Source: Bradyrhizobium sp. Ash2021 (lineage in GTDB: Bacteria > Pseudomonadota > Alphaproteobacteria > Rhizobiales > Xanthobacteraceae). From it: a stretch of DNA of 64,000 nucleotides. The notes beneath the pieces are model-generated. The model was not told the DNA's origin and made no database searches. It was given only the letters and a program-made list of their open reading frames with translations. A program made the translations under genes and the position numbers. The first letter of the stretch is position 1. Every line of letters starts with the position of its first letter. The stretch spans positions 5,624,501-5,688,500 of the forward strand of contig NZ_CP100604.1 in the NCBI RefSeq assembly GCF_031202265.1. Reading direction: 5' to 3'. This document shows, one piece after another, positions 1-8,231 of the stretch.

Positions 1-689
1 AACCAATCCCATCCGAGCAATAATGGGATGACGTTGCCGGCGAAGCCGTGAACGGGCCCGAGAAAGCGGTCTTTGGCACCGTAAAGATCCTGGGCCCAAA
101 GCGGACCTTGCGGCGTGTCCTCCAGTTCGGCCAACAGTCGCGCTGCCTGCACTTCGAAGAGGCCGCGCCATCGCTCTTCCTCCGTTATCTCGCCCATGTG
201 GACTGCCGCGACCATCGACCCCGGCATACCCCACATGAGTTCTCGGATTGGCAGTCCATTATTTGCTTCGGCGCGCCTATAAACCAGGTCGGCGAGGCTC
301 GATGTCGGCTCAAGGCGCATTGCCAGAAGTGCCGCACCCATGTCGCCGCGAAGCAGCGAGCCATGCTTCTCGTAATCGGTCGGCGAACTGGCTTCGTGGT
401 CGATGACTGTCCGCTCCATCAGCTTTGGCAGCACAGAGCGAAAGTCTTCGGCGACACGGGTAGCCCCTATGCGATGTAAGTAATCTAGTGCCCAAATGAC
501 ACCTGCCGCGCCCTTGTAGAAGCTGGGGTCGCCATCTCCCACCCCGTCGTCACTCGGGTGAGCCGGCCAGAAGGTGTCGGGATGGAAATGGGCAATCGCA
601 TCGGCCGCAATTTCTTCGATCGCGACCCGAACAGCCGATTCATTCCAGGCGTCCTGTACAAGCGGGCGATGACGTCCGGGGGTAATCAT
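1..689 (-). CDS. LanC-like (lanthionine synthetase C family) protein, N-terminal part, runs off window
   Basis: Reading the minus strand from an ATG at 687-689 gives an uninterrupted frame of about 229 codons to the left edge. The product opens MITPGRHRPLVQDAWNES and contains FYKGAAGVIWALDYL, HGSLLRGDMGAALLAMRL and GPVHGFAGNVIPLLLGW. These are spaced Gly-rich helical hairpins and an HGxxGN-type motif, as in the alpha/alpha toroid of LanC-like proteins. The Cys/Cys-His zinc ligands of the family lie in the C-terminal half, beyond the window, so a cyclase function cannot be judged. AGGAG lies about nine bases before the ATG and supports the start. No precursor peptide or LanB/LanM gene is visible on this side. 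LanC-like proteins without a lanthipeptide cluster are common and of unclear role. Confidence 0.7.
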   Translation of the reverse strand, partial: MITPGRHRPLVQDAWNESAVRVAIEEIAADAIAHFHPDTFWPAHPSDDGVGDGDPSFYKGAAGVIWALDYLHRIGATRVAEDFRSVLPKLMERTVIDHEASSPTDYEKHGSLLRGDMGAALLAMRLEPTSSLADLVYRRAEANNGLPIRELMWGMPGSMVAAVHMGEITEEERWRGLFEVQAARLLAELEDTPQGPLWAQDLYGAKDRFLGPVHGFAGNVIPLLLGWDW

Positions 690-850
690 GGCGTAGGGGC
701 TCCTGAGCGCTGTCAATCTGTACTTCAGATGAGGCAAGTAAGGATCGCACGATTGAATGAAGGCTATCCAAAAGCGTGCCGCGCGGCAAACCAACTGCAC
801 CATCTGAAATGGTTCAACGCGGCGCAGCAATGAGGCATCAATGTCCGCCT

Positions 851-960
851 CTGGCACGAAACGGACCAGCCCGGTCGATCTGATGATGTCCGTTGTTCGG
901 GGTAAAGCAGACATCCCGGCGCAAGGCCGCGACTTCCGTTTTTGGCCTGGAAGCGACATA
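851..960 (+). repeat. Dispersed ~110 bp repeat, copy A
   Basis: Starts ctggcac and contains gatgtccgttgttcggggta, an agcagacat block and acttccgtttttggcct. The same order of blocks recurs at 1667 and 1992 in the same orientation. In Bradyrhizobium such repeats often give spurious proteins beginning MSAFGGKADI; that link is from memory. The stretch 690-1100 holds no other gene that I can support. Confidence 0.6.
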
Positions 961-1100
961 CGGATGAAGGGTCCTGCTCGCTCCAACCATCCTGCGAAGA
1001 TCGATCTCTAGACCCTCGTCTGTTGTCCATTTATAATACTGCCGGTTTCGGCAAACCGCACGGTCGTTTGACCGGTAGGATCTCGTAAAGGGAATCGCCG

Positions 1101-1634
1101 ATGGCCGCCGCGGAGCCCACCGCAGTCCCCGTCTACATTCCGCTCCTTGTTGCGGCGCTTCCCGTGATCCTTTCGCCGATTTTGGCGTGGGCCCTTGGCC
1201 GATCGAGGATTTCCAAGGAATTGGCAACGATCGACTATCTTAACAAACGGCTCGATTTCCTCGAGCGGCTGAACAAGCTCCGCACGCAACTCCCGGAAGG
1301 TCCGATCAGGCCGTTCCTGGACACGGAGATCGAACATTGCGAGGCGTTTCTGCGTCAGCCGCACATGTCCATCCCACGCAGTACAGAGATGGAGGTGGCC
1401 GCGCCTCAGTCGCTTTTGGCTCGGTTCTTTCTCACCCAGCCGGCCGTGTCCACGCGCAAGCGCATTTTCAAAGGGCTTTTCTATTTCTTCTTCGGAATCG
1501 TAGTGTTTTTCCTGATGGCGGTACCAACCGTTCTGTTTTCCGGGACGTCTAGCGAAGACTCGTGGATCATCATCCCGTTTGGCTTTATCTTCTACCTTGT
1601 CATTGCTCTTCTGTTTCGTCGCGCGGCGCGCTAA
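1101..1634 (+). CDS. Hypothetical membrane protein (177 aa)
   Basis: Not recognised. The N-terminus has a hydrophobic segment (about residues 10-30, YIPLLVAALPVILSPILAW). A soluble, charged middle follows (residues 35-115) with a heptad-like stretch around LNKRLDFLERLNKL. Two C-terminal hydrophobic segments (about 126-147 and 155-172) end in RRAAR. This suggests an inner-membrane protein with a short cytoplasmic coiled coil. AAGGGA lies about nine bases before the ATG. It stands alone, flanked on both sides by copies of a dispersed repeat, so an operon role cannot be inferred. Function unknown. Confidence 0.6.
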   Translation: MAAAEPTAVPVYIPLLVAALPVILSPILAWALGRSRISKELATIDYLNKRLDFLERLNKLRTQLPEGPIRPFLDTEIEHCEAFLRQPHMSIPRSTEMEVAAPQSLLARFFLTQPAVSTRKRIFKGLFYFFFGIVVFFLMAVPTVLFSGTSSEDSWIIIPFGFIFYLVIALLFRRAAR

Positions 1635-1666
1635 TGGCCAGAGCGCGCACCACTGCATATCCGCAG

Positions 1667-1776
1667 CTGGCACTTTTCGGACGTGCCGGGCCGGCCTGAC
1701 GATGTCTGCTGTTGAGGGTAGAACGGACGTGCCGCGCGAGCCCTATCACTTCCGATTTTGGCCCTAAGCGGTCACT
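1667..1776 (+). repeat. Dispersed ~110 bp repeat, copy B
   Basis: ctggcacttttcggacgtgc, then gatgtctgctgttgagggta, gaacggacgt, cacttccgattttggcccta. It matches copies A and C block by block with substitutions, so these are old copies. It begins about 30 bp after the stop of the preceding membrane-protein gene. Confidence 0.65.
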
Positions 1777-1907
1777 AAGGCCGCCTGTGCTGGCAAGCGA
1801 ATTCACGAGGTTATGGCCGTTGCCAAACGTGAAGTCGCCGCAGACTGCCCAACTATAGCGTGGTAACGTCCCTCCGTTGCATCGGCTGACCCCCACGGGA
1901 GGGTCAT

Positions 1908-1991
1908 ATGGCAATTCACGTCGGACGGCGCGAATTCATAGTCACGCTCAGCGTCGCATTTGCGGCGCTACCGAGTAGCGAAGGTCGGCTT
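1908..1991 (+). pseudogene. Remnant of ABC substrate-binding protein N-terminus
   Basis: From an ATG at 1908, preceded by gggaggg, the frame reads MAIHVGRREFIVTLSVAFAA. This resembles the twin-arginine-like leader (RRREFITLLGGAAAWPLAARAQQ type) of the ABC_sub_bind family that is expanded in Bradyrhizobium. Homology ends after about 25 codons, and the frame runs straight into repeat copy C and stops. Only the signal region survives. A second fragment of the same kind is at 6956. Confidence 0.5.
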
Positions 1992-2100
1992 CTGGCACTT
2001 TTGAGACATGCCGACCGACTGTGAAGATGTCCGTTGTTGGGGGCAGAGCGGAAAACATATACTCGCATTGAGTTTTCAGCTTTTGACCCAAGGCGGAAGT
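1992..2100 (+). repeat. Dispersed ~110 bp repeat, copy C
   Basis: ctggcacttttgagacatgc, gatgtccgttgttgggggca, gagcgga, then agcttttgacccaaggcgga. It is in the same orientation as copies A and B. The stretch 2101-2267 downstream holds no gene that I can support. Confidence 0.65.
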
Positions 2101-2267
2101 CGCAGCTCTGGTGATTCGCGCAAAACAAGGATGAAATATATGCCGGATTGGACAACGTCGGCACGGTGCACTTTGCGCGCTTCGTGATCGTCGACGACAA
2201 TATATTTGTATGTATATTTGTATGTTCTCCGTCTACGACGGCGATTTCACGAAATACATCCGCGACT

Positions 2268-5066
2268 TTATCGCCACGATCGCGGCGTGTTCAACGGCTT
2301 GGTGGCGCTTGCCAAAGGGGAGATGCCGTGTCCGTCTTGCTCACCCATGCCTCGCCAAGCGTCGATGATGTACCTGCGGGCCTCCGCGAGGTTAAACCGC
2401 GACCCGCGGGCTGCCGCCAACTCGAATACACTGTCACCCAGCCTGGCCCTGCTTTTCTCGACAGCGTACCGAGCCACTTTATCAAGCCTTAGCGGCGAAA
2501 CCCTGAGCGCCCCGGCCAGCACAGCAAGGTGTTCATCGGCTTCGAGCTGAACGAGCGGCAAAATCAGGGAGCGTATCGTAAGCCAGTTGTAGAATGCTGC
2601 CCCGTGGCTCGGAAGATCAATCAGCGTGCGTACATGAATAGCCAGAGCTTCGATCGGCGCAGCCTGCGCGGCTTGCAGATCAGCGATCAGTTGTTTGACC
2701 CGAAGGGCCCCTAAGTGGTTGCCTGCCATATTCGCCCATTCGACTGATGTTTGGTACTCATCGATCGCTTGGTTGGAGTTCTGGGCTACACCACCGCGTG
2801 CGTAATGAATGTACCCCATCAAAGTGGGCTGCATGGCCTTCTGCCCGGTCTGGGTGGCTTCCTCGACCAGTTCTCGGGCGCCATCCAGATCTCCCATCCG
2901 CGCCTTGACGAAGGCGGCCATGCACAGGGACATCACCTCGCAGTGGCTATTTCCTGCGCTGCGTCCTTGCTTCACCGCCGTCGCGTGATGCTCGATGCAC
3001 GCGGCCGTGTCTCCGAACCATTGGGCCATCTGGCCGGCGACGTGGGAAAGCCAGCCTTGGCTCGATTGGGAGCCGGCGGCTTCAGCCCTAAAACCCCGTT
3101 CCATGAAAGCGGCAGCTTTCTGCTGATCACCTTCATCGTGGAAGGCGTGGCCGGCGGCCCCGGCGAAGAACATAGGTGCATGTTCGAGCTCATCAGCTCC
3201 CGGCCTTGCCATGATCCGTTCGTACCAATTGCCCGTCTCTGCCCCTCGATGTGAGTAGTTGAACAGGAACAGAGGAGCCGCCAGGTCCGCCGCCAGTTTC
3301 AGATCGCGCGTGATCGCGCGCTCGAAGGCTGTACGGAGATTGGACAGCTCATCGTAAATCGCATTAGCCGCCTTGGCTTCGTTGACGCCCGCGAACTGTT
3401 GGCCGAGCTGCCCGCATCGGGCCGCATAGACTTCACTATGCCGGGTTTCCACCGTCTGCAGCAAACTGGTTTGGTCGAGCATTTCGCGTGCAAAGGCCTG
3501 GACTGTGTGCAGCATTCTTAGGAGGTGACGGCCGCCGATGTCCCGGGACAGAAGCGAGGTTTCGACCAATTCGTCGATCCCCCTGAGCACGTCGGATTCG
3601 TTGGGTACGTCCCCGGCACAGACAGCGAGGGCCTGTTCTTCGTGGAAGGAGCCGGAGAATACAGATAGCCGCTGCAGAACCTGGCGGCTGTTCGGATCGA
3701 GAAGGTCGTATGACCATTCCAGCGCCTGCCGCAGCGTTTGATGGCGGCCCGCCCGGCGCCGGAAAATGCTGGATTGCAGATCGAGCGGTTTTGTCACCCC
3801 GCTTTCAATACTCTCTAGCGTATGTCGGCGCAGCTGGGCAGCTGCAATCTCGATGGCGAGCGGAATGCAATCGAGATTGGTACAAATCCTGTCGATGACG
3901 GCGAGCTGATCCGATGTTGGTTGAAACCGTCGATTGGCCAGTCGGGCCCGTTCTACGAGCAGACAAACTGCCGCGGGATGCCCAGACCCATCATGCGAAC
4001 GGGAATCCAGCGAGGAGACCTCGTAGACGGCCTCGCCCTCCACCCCAAGCGCGCGCCGGCTGGTATTGATCAGGAACAACTCGCCACAGGTCGAACCGAG
4101 TTCGGTGACTGCGTCCGCAATCGGATCGAGCACGTGCTCACAGTTGTCCATGAGCAGGATCGCTCGAGCGTGGTGCAGACGTTCGAGCACCTGGATTCGT
4201 GGCTCGGCGCCGGGCACGGGCAGAATCAGCAGGGCCTCAGCGATGGCCGGCCAAACCTCGCTGTCCCGCTCTAGTGCTGAGAGATCAACAAGCCACGCGC
4301 CATCGGGGAAGGTGGCTTCTATGGATCGGGTAAATTCTATCGCTAGCCTCGTTTTGCCGATTCCGCCGGGACCGACAAGGGTCAGCAACCTCGATTCAAG
4401 CGCCATTTCGGCAAGTTCGTCCAGCTCCCGCTCGCGGCCAAGGAACGAGCTCAGATTTGCAGGCAGATTGCCGCTGGCCGTTTCCCGCTTTCCCCCGATC
4501 GGCGGGAACGCATTCGGCAGATCCGACGCACTCACCTGGTGGACGCGGATCGGTTCGATGCCCTTGAAATGGTGTTCGCCGAGGTCGGACAGTTGGAATG
4601 GTGTCTTCAGGAGGTCCGTCGTCAGCCGCTGCACTGTGACACCCGAGAGCAGGATTTGATCGGCATTGGCCGCGCTCTGCAATCGCGTGGCCGTTGGCAA
4701 AGCAGGGCCAAAGAAGTCGTGGTCCCCCCGCGCGCGCGTCAGGCCCGTATGGATGCCATATCGTATCTGAAGCCGTCCAGTGGGGCCCCAGGCAATGCGG
4801 CGCATCTCACGCTGCGCTTCGATCGCGGCCATCACGGCGTCCAGCGGCCGGTCGAAAATCGCCAGCACACCGTCGCCAGTGCTTCTAAAGGGGTCGCCGG
4901 AATGGTGGCGGATGGCCGCGTGAAGGATCTGGTCGTGCAGATCCATGGCGCCCATCATGTCGTTGGGATAGCGGCGCAGGAGAGCGGTGCTGCCAACCAC
5001 ATCGGTTGTGAGAATCGTCCTTTCCCGGCTGTCCGCCGACGATTCCAACGATTCGGTCCCGGTCAT
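2268..5066 (-). CDS. Class III cyclase-homology domain / NB-ARC (STAND) ATPase / TPR regulator
   Basis: 932 residues, starting MTGTESLESSADSRE at an ATG that overlaps the OpgC stop (ATGA), so translation is probably coupled. Residues ~15-170 form a class III nucleotidyl cyclase domain with both metal-binding Asp (D22 in TTDVVGST, D65 in STGDG). However, the usual adenine-selecting Lys is Arg (R61) and the transition-state Asn is Pro (P124); the transition-state Arg (R128) remains. A STAND ATPase follows (Walker A GPGGIGKT at 232-239, Walker B ILLMDNCEH), then about 450 residues of helical TPR-like repeats. Such proteins are cytoplasmic signal-responsive regulators. Cyclase activity is doubtful given the two substitutions. 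A longer open frame upstream of 5066 lies inside the OpgC gene and lacks a sensible start. Confidence 0.85.
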   Translation of the reverse strand: MTGTESLESSADSRERTILTTDVVGSTALLRRYPNDMMGAMDLHDQILHAAIRHHSGDPFRSTGDGVLAIFDRPLDAVMAAIEAQREMRRIAWGPTGRLQIRYGIHTGLTRARGDHDFFGPALPTATRLQSAANADQILLSGVTVQRLTTDLLKTPFQLSDLGEHHFKGIEPIRVHQVSASDLPNAFPPIGGKRETASGNLPANLSSFLGRERELDELAEMALESRLLTLVGPGGIGKTRLAIEFTRSIEATFPDGAWLVDLSALERDSEVWPAIAEALLILPVPGAEPRIQVLERLHHARAILLMDNCEHVLDPIADAVTELGSTCGELFLINTSRRALGVEGEAVYEVSSLDSRSHDGSGHPAAVCLLVERARLANRRFQPTSDQLAVIDRICTNLDCIPLAIEIAAAQLRRHTLESIESGVTKPLDLQSSIFRRRAGRHQTLRQALEWSYDLLDPNSRQVLQRLSVFSGSFHEEQALAVCAGDVPNESDVLRGIDELVETSLLSRDIGGRHLLRMLHTVQAFAREMLDQTSLLQTVETRHSEVYAARCGQLGQQFAGVNEAKAANAIYDELSNLRTAFERAITRDLKLAADLAAPLFLFNYSHRGAETGNWYERIMARPGADELEHAPMFFAGAAGHAFHDEGDQQKAAAFMERGFRAEAAGSQSSQGWLSHVAGQMAQWFGDTAACIEHHATAVKQGRSAGNSHCEVMSLCMAAFVKARMGDLDGARELVEEATQTGQKAMQPTLMGYIHYARGGVAQNSNQAIDEYQTSVEWANMAGNHLGALRVKQLIADLQAAQAAPIEALAIHVRTLIDLPSHGAAFYNWLTIRSLILPLVQLEADEHLAVLAGALRVSPLRLDKVARYAVEKSRARLGDSVFELAAARGSRFNLAEARRYIIDAWRGMGEQDGHGISPLASATKPLNTPRSWR

Positions 5067-6187
5067 TGATGGGTACTCCTCAGCAGCGTTGCGGCCGCGA
5101 TCATCACCAGGATGCCAGCGAGACTGAGCGCGATTTGCATCACAAGCCCATCCGAGATGTCGACCAGCGCTATGTGGCTGGCGAGCGCCAACAGAACGCC
5201 GAGGCAATAGATTGGCAGCGAGTTCTGGCCACAGCGGATCGCGCCGCGCATCACCGGCGTCGTCAGCCATGGCCAATTGCGTGGCACGAACCACGCCGCC
5301 AAAACCGCTATGGCCAAAAAATGCAGCAGTCGCAATGGATCGAGATTCGATTTGTCCAATGGGTAAAGCAGGTTCGCCAGCGCCTCCGGGATCAGTGCTT
5401 CCAGCGGTTTGATGCGCCAGCTCAATGCGATTACCAAGCTGAAGAGCAGATACAGGACGGCAAGCACAAGCGCCGTGCGCGACGTCACCCACGGCCGGAC
5501 TTTCTTGTCCTCGATCATCCACCACGCGCCAAGCACGACCAGTAGCTGCCAGGCCAGCGGATTGAAGGCCCAGTGGCTGTTTGGCCATGCCGGGACGGTC
5601 CAGCCAAAGACATGCACCAGCGCATAAAGCGCCAGCGAGGCGCCAAGGGTCACGTTCGGCACTCGCAGCAGCAGCCACAGCAGTGGCGCGAACAAGAGAT
5701 GAAGCAGTACGAAGATCGGCAACACGTCGGTATTGACCGGACGGTATTGCAAGATCGCCGCGTGCGCGAGCGTCGCGCCCGGATAGTCCAACAGAATGCG
5801 CGTATTGCTCTCGTCAGCAAGACGGCCGCCGCCTGCGAGGTGAACCAAGATGGCGCAGGCGAGCGTGAGCAGCAGAAATGCGACATAAATGTCCCAGCTT
5901 CGCCGCAGCGTCCGGCTGATCACTCCGGTCCATCCCTCGCAGCATCGTGCCTTGCCGTAGGCCAGCGCGCAGGTTAGGCCCGAGACGAACATGAATACTT
6001 CCGCGGCATCGCTGAAGCCGTAGTTCCGCAGCGTCAGCCAACTTCCGATGCTGTTGGGGACATGGTCAAGGAAGATGCACCACAGCGCGATGCCTCGGCA
6101 GGCATCTATTCGCAGGTCGCGGCCCTGGCCTTTCAGCTCCGGTAGCTCGCCGACGAATAGCTTTGGGGTGGCGATTCGATCGTGCAT
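5063..6187 (-). CDS. OpgC-family membrane acyltransferase
   Basis: 374 residues with about ten transmembrane helices. The N-terminal signature DACRGIALWCIFLDHVPN is typical of OpgC, which adds succinyl groups to osmoregulated periplasmic glucans; the family is related to acyltransferase 3. I chose the ATG at 6185-6187 (MHDRIATPKLF), with a G-rich stretch upstream, over the in-frame TTG 69 bases earlier. Its last bases overlap the start of the cyclase/STAND gene, so the two form one transcription unit. Alphaproteobacteria carry many OpgC paralogues, so the actual acceptor is not certain. Confidence 0.85.
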   Translation of the reverse strand: MHDRIATPKLFVGELPELKGQGRDLRIDACRGIALWCIFLDHVPNSIGSWLTLRNYGFSDAAEVFMFVSGLTCALAYGKARCCEGWTGVISRTLRRSWDIYVAFLLLTLACAILVHLAGGGRLADESNTRILLDYPGATLAHAAILQYRPVNTDVLPIFVLLHLLFAPLLWLLLRVPNVTLGASLALYALVHVFGWTVPAWPNSHWAFNPLAWQLLVVLGAWWMIEDKKVRPWVTSRTALVLAVLYLLFSLVIALSWRIKPLEALIPEALANLLYPLDKSNLDPLRLLHFLAIAVLAAWFVPRNWPWLTTPVMRGAIRCGQNSLPIYCLGVLLALASHIALVDISDGLVMQIALSLAGILVMIAAATLLRSTHQ

Positions 6188-6370
6188 CTTGGTTACCCCA
6201 TGCCAGCAAAATGGACCTGCCGTTTGAGCTCCTGGTGTGAACTGGTTCACCTTCAAAGACTTATTTTTGCGCTGTCATTTGAGACCAATCTGCGCGCCAG
6301 CGTTGAGCGTTGCCGGCTTCGCACGTGATCAGTTCAGCCACGCGATTACGGCCGCCCGTCTTCGACGCTT

Positions 6371-6549
6371 GACGAGGTCTCTCCTAAGTCGGCTGTTAAG
6401 CCGGGCACGAGGATACGCCGACCTTGACCGGCCTCGACGAGCGCGCTCATCTGATGAACCGCGCGATCGATTTCGACACGCACGTTCAGGACATCGTTGG
6501 TGTCATCCGCCGCGAGGAATTGTCAGACGTTGTGCTTGGTGGCCATCCG
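6371..6549 (+). pseudogene. Remnant of alpha/beta-hydrolase (salicylate-esterase-like)
   Basis: One frame reads TPTLTGLDERAHLM, DFDTHVQDIVGVI and ELSDVVLGGHP, the classic run up to the nucleophile elbow (GHSYGG) of HNL/esterase-type alpha/beta hydrolases. Here the elbow is cut at GGHP. Upstream, TAA codons and a frame change interrupt the part matching RVSPLLRAAGHE. Neither the catalytic Ser nor anything after it is present, so this is a dead fragment. No other gene is visible in 6188-6688. Confidence 0.6.
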
Positions 6550-6688
6550 AATCGGGGCGAGACCGGATTGCTTTTTCCACGCACAATGCTCACGAGGGGC
6601 CCGAAGCTCCGTAACTAGGGGCTGGGGCTCTGGCCCGGCGCCATAACATCCGCGCATGAATGTCGCGACATCCAGCAAGGAGCCGACC

Positions 6689-6883
6689 ATGACCCAGCGC
6701 ACCCCTGAGAACTTTTCCGCGGCCGAGTGGAGACTCGTCACCATCATGGGCAGCACGATGCCGCCGCCGCGAGACCCCAACGATGACGATGACGATGATG
6801 ATGACGAGGACGAAGACAACGACACCGAACCGGACGACGAGCGCCAGCCGCCGATCGTCAGAGAACCCGACGAAGACGAATAG
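6689..6883 (+). CDS. Small acidic hypothetical protein (64 aa)
   Basis: MTQRTPENFSAAEWRLVTIM, then a Pro-rich turn, an Asp/Glu run of about 18 residues and RQPPIVREPDEDE. AGGAG sits about seven bases before the ATG at 6689 and favours it over an in-frame ATG at 6656. The acidic tail resembles low-complexity proteins that bind cations or basic partners, but no function can be given. It lies between pseudogene fragments. Confidence 0.55.
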   Translation: MTQRTPENFSAAEWRLVTIMGSTMPPPRDPNDDDDDDDDEDEDNDTEPDDERQPPIVREPDEDE

Positions 6884-6955
6884 GCGAAGGCTCGTGCAAC
6901 AGCTCGCCAGCCTTGATCTCGGTGCGGCTCGATGATTGGTTGCGTTGAGGGTCGG

Positions 6956-7100
6956 ATGTTCGATCAACCACATCGACGCCAGTTCATCACCCTACTCGGC
7001 GGTGGGGCGGCAGCGTGGCTGCTCTCGGCGCGCGCGCAGCAGCTGGCAATGTCGGTGATCGGATTCATCAGGGCCCGGTCGCGGGAGCAAATAGGCGAGC
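6956..7100 (+). pseudogene. Remnant of ABC substrate-binding protein signal region
   Basis: The frame reads [20 protein letters not shown], then [18 protein letters not shown], which is an intact Tat-type leader and first strand of ABC_sub_bind-family (PF04392-like) proteins. Homology breaks near 7090, where the sequence enters a copy of the dispersed repeat, and the frame ends at 7261 with unrelated codons. Only about 45 of ~330 residues remain. Confidence 0.65.
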
Positions 7101-7175
7101 CAATGTCGCTTATTGGCACTCAGCGGACATCGACGGTCGCGGGCAGTATGTCCGCTTCTGGCCCAAGACCGGAAG
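7101..7175 (+). repeat. Dispersed repeat, partial copy D
   Basis: caatgtcgcttattggcact, agcggacat, and gtccgcttctggcccaagac. It shares the core blocks of copies A-C in the same orientation but is shorter and more diverged. It abuts the truncated ABC substrate-binding leader. Confidence 0.5.
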
Positions 7176-7297
7176 TCAAAAAGCTCCCGCTCATCGTCAG
7201 CATGAACCCACAAGGTAAGGTCCGGCACCCGTTCTTCCGGAGCCTGCGTGAAGACCTGTGAACGAGGGGTTGCTTTCGGCAAATTTGGTCTCGCCGA

Positions 7298-8167
7298 TCA
7301 GGATCCGGAGAAATCCTTCGGCGTAAAGCTCAAGTCGAGTACCTTCCATTCGCCGTAGCGGTCCACCGGCAGCATCGCGTAGGGCTGGCACGCCTGCAGC
7401 GCGCGGATGGCGCCCTGCATCAGCAACGGTCCCTTCATGGAGGCGCTGGCTTCGATCAGGATGGGATCGGCGGCGAGCCTGCCGTCCTGCGTCATCAATA
7501 CCCGCAGCTTGACCTTGACGTCGTCGGAGGCCTTAAGGTCAGCGGGAAGTTTTGAGCATGTCCTGAGATGACGACGAAATTCCGTGACCAGGCTGGAGGC
7601 GATGTCGGCGGACTCATTCGCAGGCGCGTCGAAATCATCGCCAGCCTTATCGCCTGCCTTGGCGCCGGATCGCGACGCCGGCGGCAGCGTCGGCGAGAGA
7701 TCCTGCGGCAAGCCAAGCAACACGTGATATTTGATCGATAGATCGGGCTCGGGCGGTGCGTAGGCCGGCGCCGACGACGCCGATGCGGCTTGCGGCGGGC
7801 TTGGCGCCTGCGGCGGGCTTGGCGCCGGCGGAGCCGGGCGCGAAGCGGCTAAAGCGGCCTGCTTTTGCGGCTGCACGGGAGCCGATGGTTGAGCTGCCGG
7901 CGCGGGAGCGCTGGCCGCTGCAGCCTTATCAGGCAGCGAGAAATCCAGTTGCGGCGCTGGTGTTGGCGTCGGCGCGGGTTCGGGCTTGTTCTCGGCTGCG
8001 GCTTTTTCGGCAATCTCCTGCGGCGTCACGATATCGACCGCGACCGTCTCGGCCGTCACCTCGCCGAACGGATGCACCTCGGAAAACAGCAACAGCAGAG
8101 CGAGCAGCGACAGATGGGCAACCGCCGATGCCGTGATGTCCGTATGTATGATTCGCCGCAGATCCAT
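7298..8167 (-). CDS. TonB/TolA-like periplasm-spanning protein with C-terminal TonB-type domain
   Basis: 289 residues from the ATG at 8167 (MDLRRIIHTDITASAVAHL); a GTG two codons earlier is possible. There is one N-terminal transmembrane anchor (residues ~12-32), then a Pro/Ala-rich linker (~55-140) with EPAPTPTPAP and repeated PPQAPSPPQA, then a globular C-terminal domain with SLVTEFRRHLRTCSKLP and ALQACQPYAMLP. This layout is that of TonB or TolA, which carry energy from the inner membrane to the outer membrane. ExbB/ExbD or TolQR are not adjacent, so the partner is unknown. The C-terminal domain resembles that of the protein at 52934. Confidence 0.75.
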   Translation of the reverse strand: MDLRRIIHTDITASAVAHLSLLALLLLFSEVHPFGEVTAETVAVDIVTPQEIAEKAAAENKPEPAPTPTPAPQLDFSLPDKAAAASAPAPAAQPSAPVQPQKQAALAASRPAPPAPSPPQAPSPPQAASASSAPAYAPPEPDLSIKYHVLLGLPQDLSPTLPPASRSGAKAGDKAGDDFDAPANESADIASSLVTEFRRHLRTCSKLPADLKASDDVKVKLRVLMTQDGRLAADPILIEASASMKGPLLMQGAIRALQACQPYAMLPVDRYGEWKVLDLSFTPKDFSGS

Positions 8168-8231
8168 CGTCACGCCGCAATTTTTCGATGTCTCCCCCGG
8201 ACTTGAGCATAGCGCCGGGCGCTATGCTCCC

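Noticed and set aside
5067..5678. N-terminal extension of the cyclase/STAND frame by 204 codons
   Set aside because: It lies inside the OpgC gene on the same strand in another frame, has no family match, and the ATG at 5066 with ATGA overlap gives the normal domain start.
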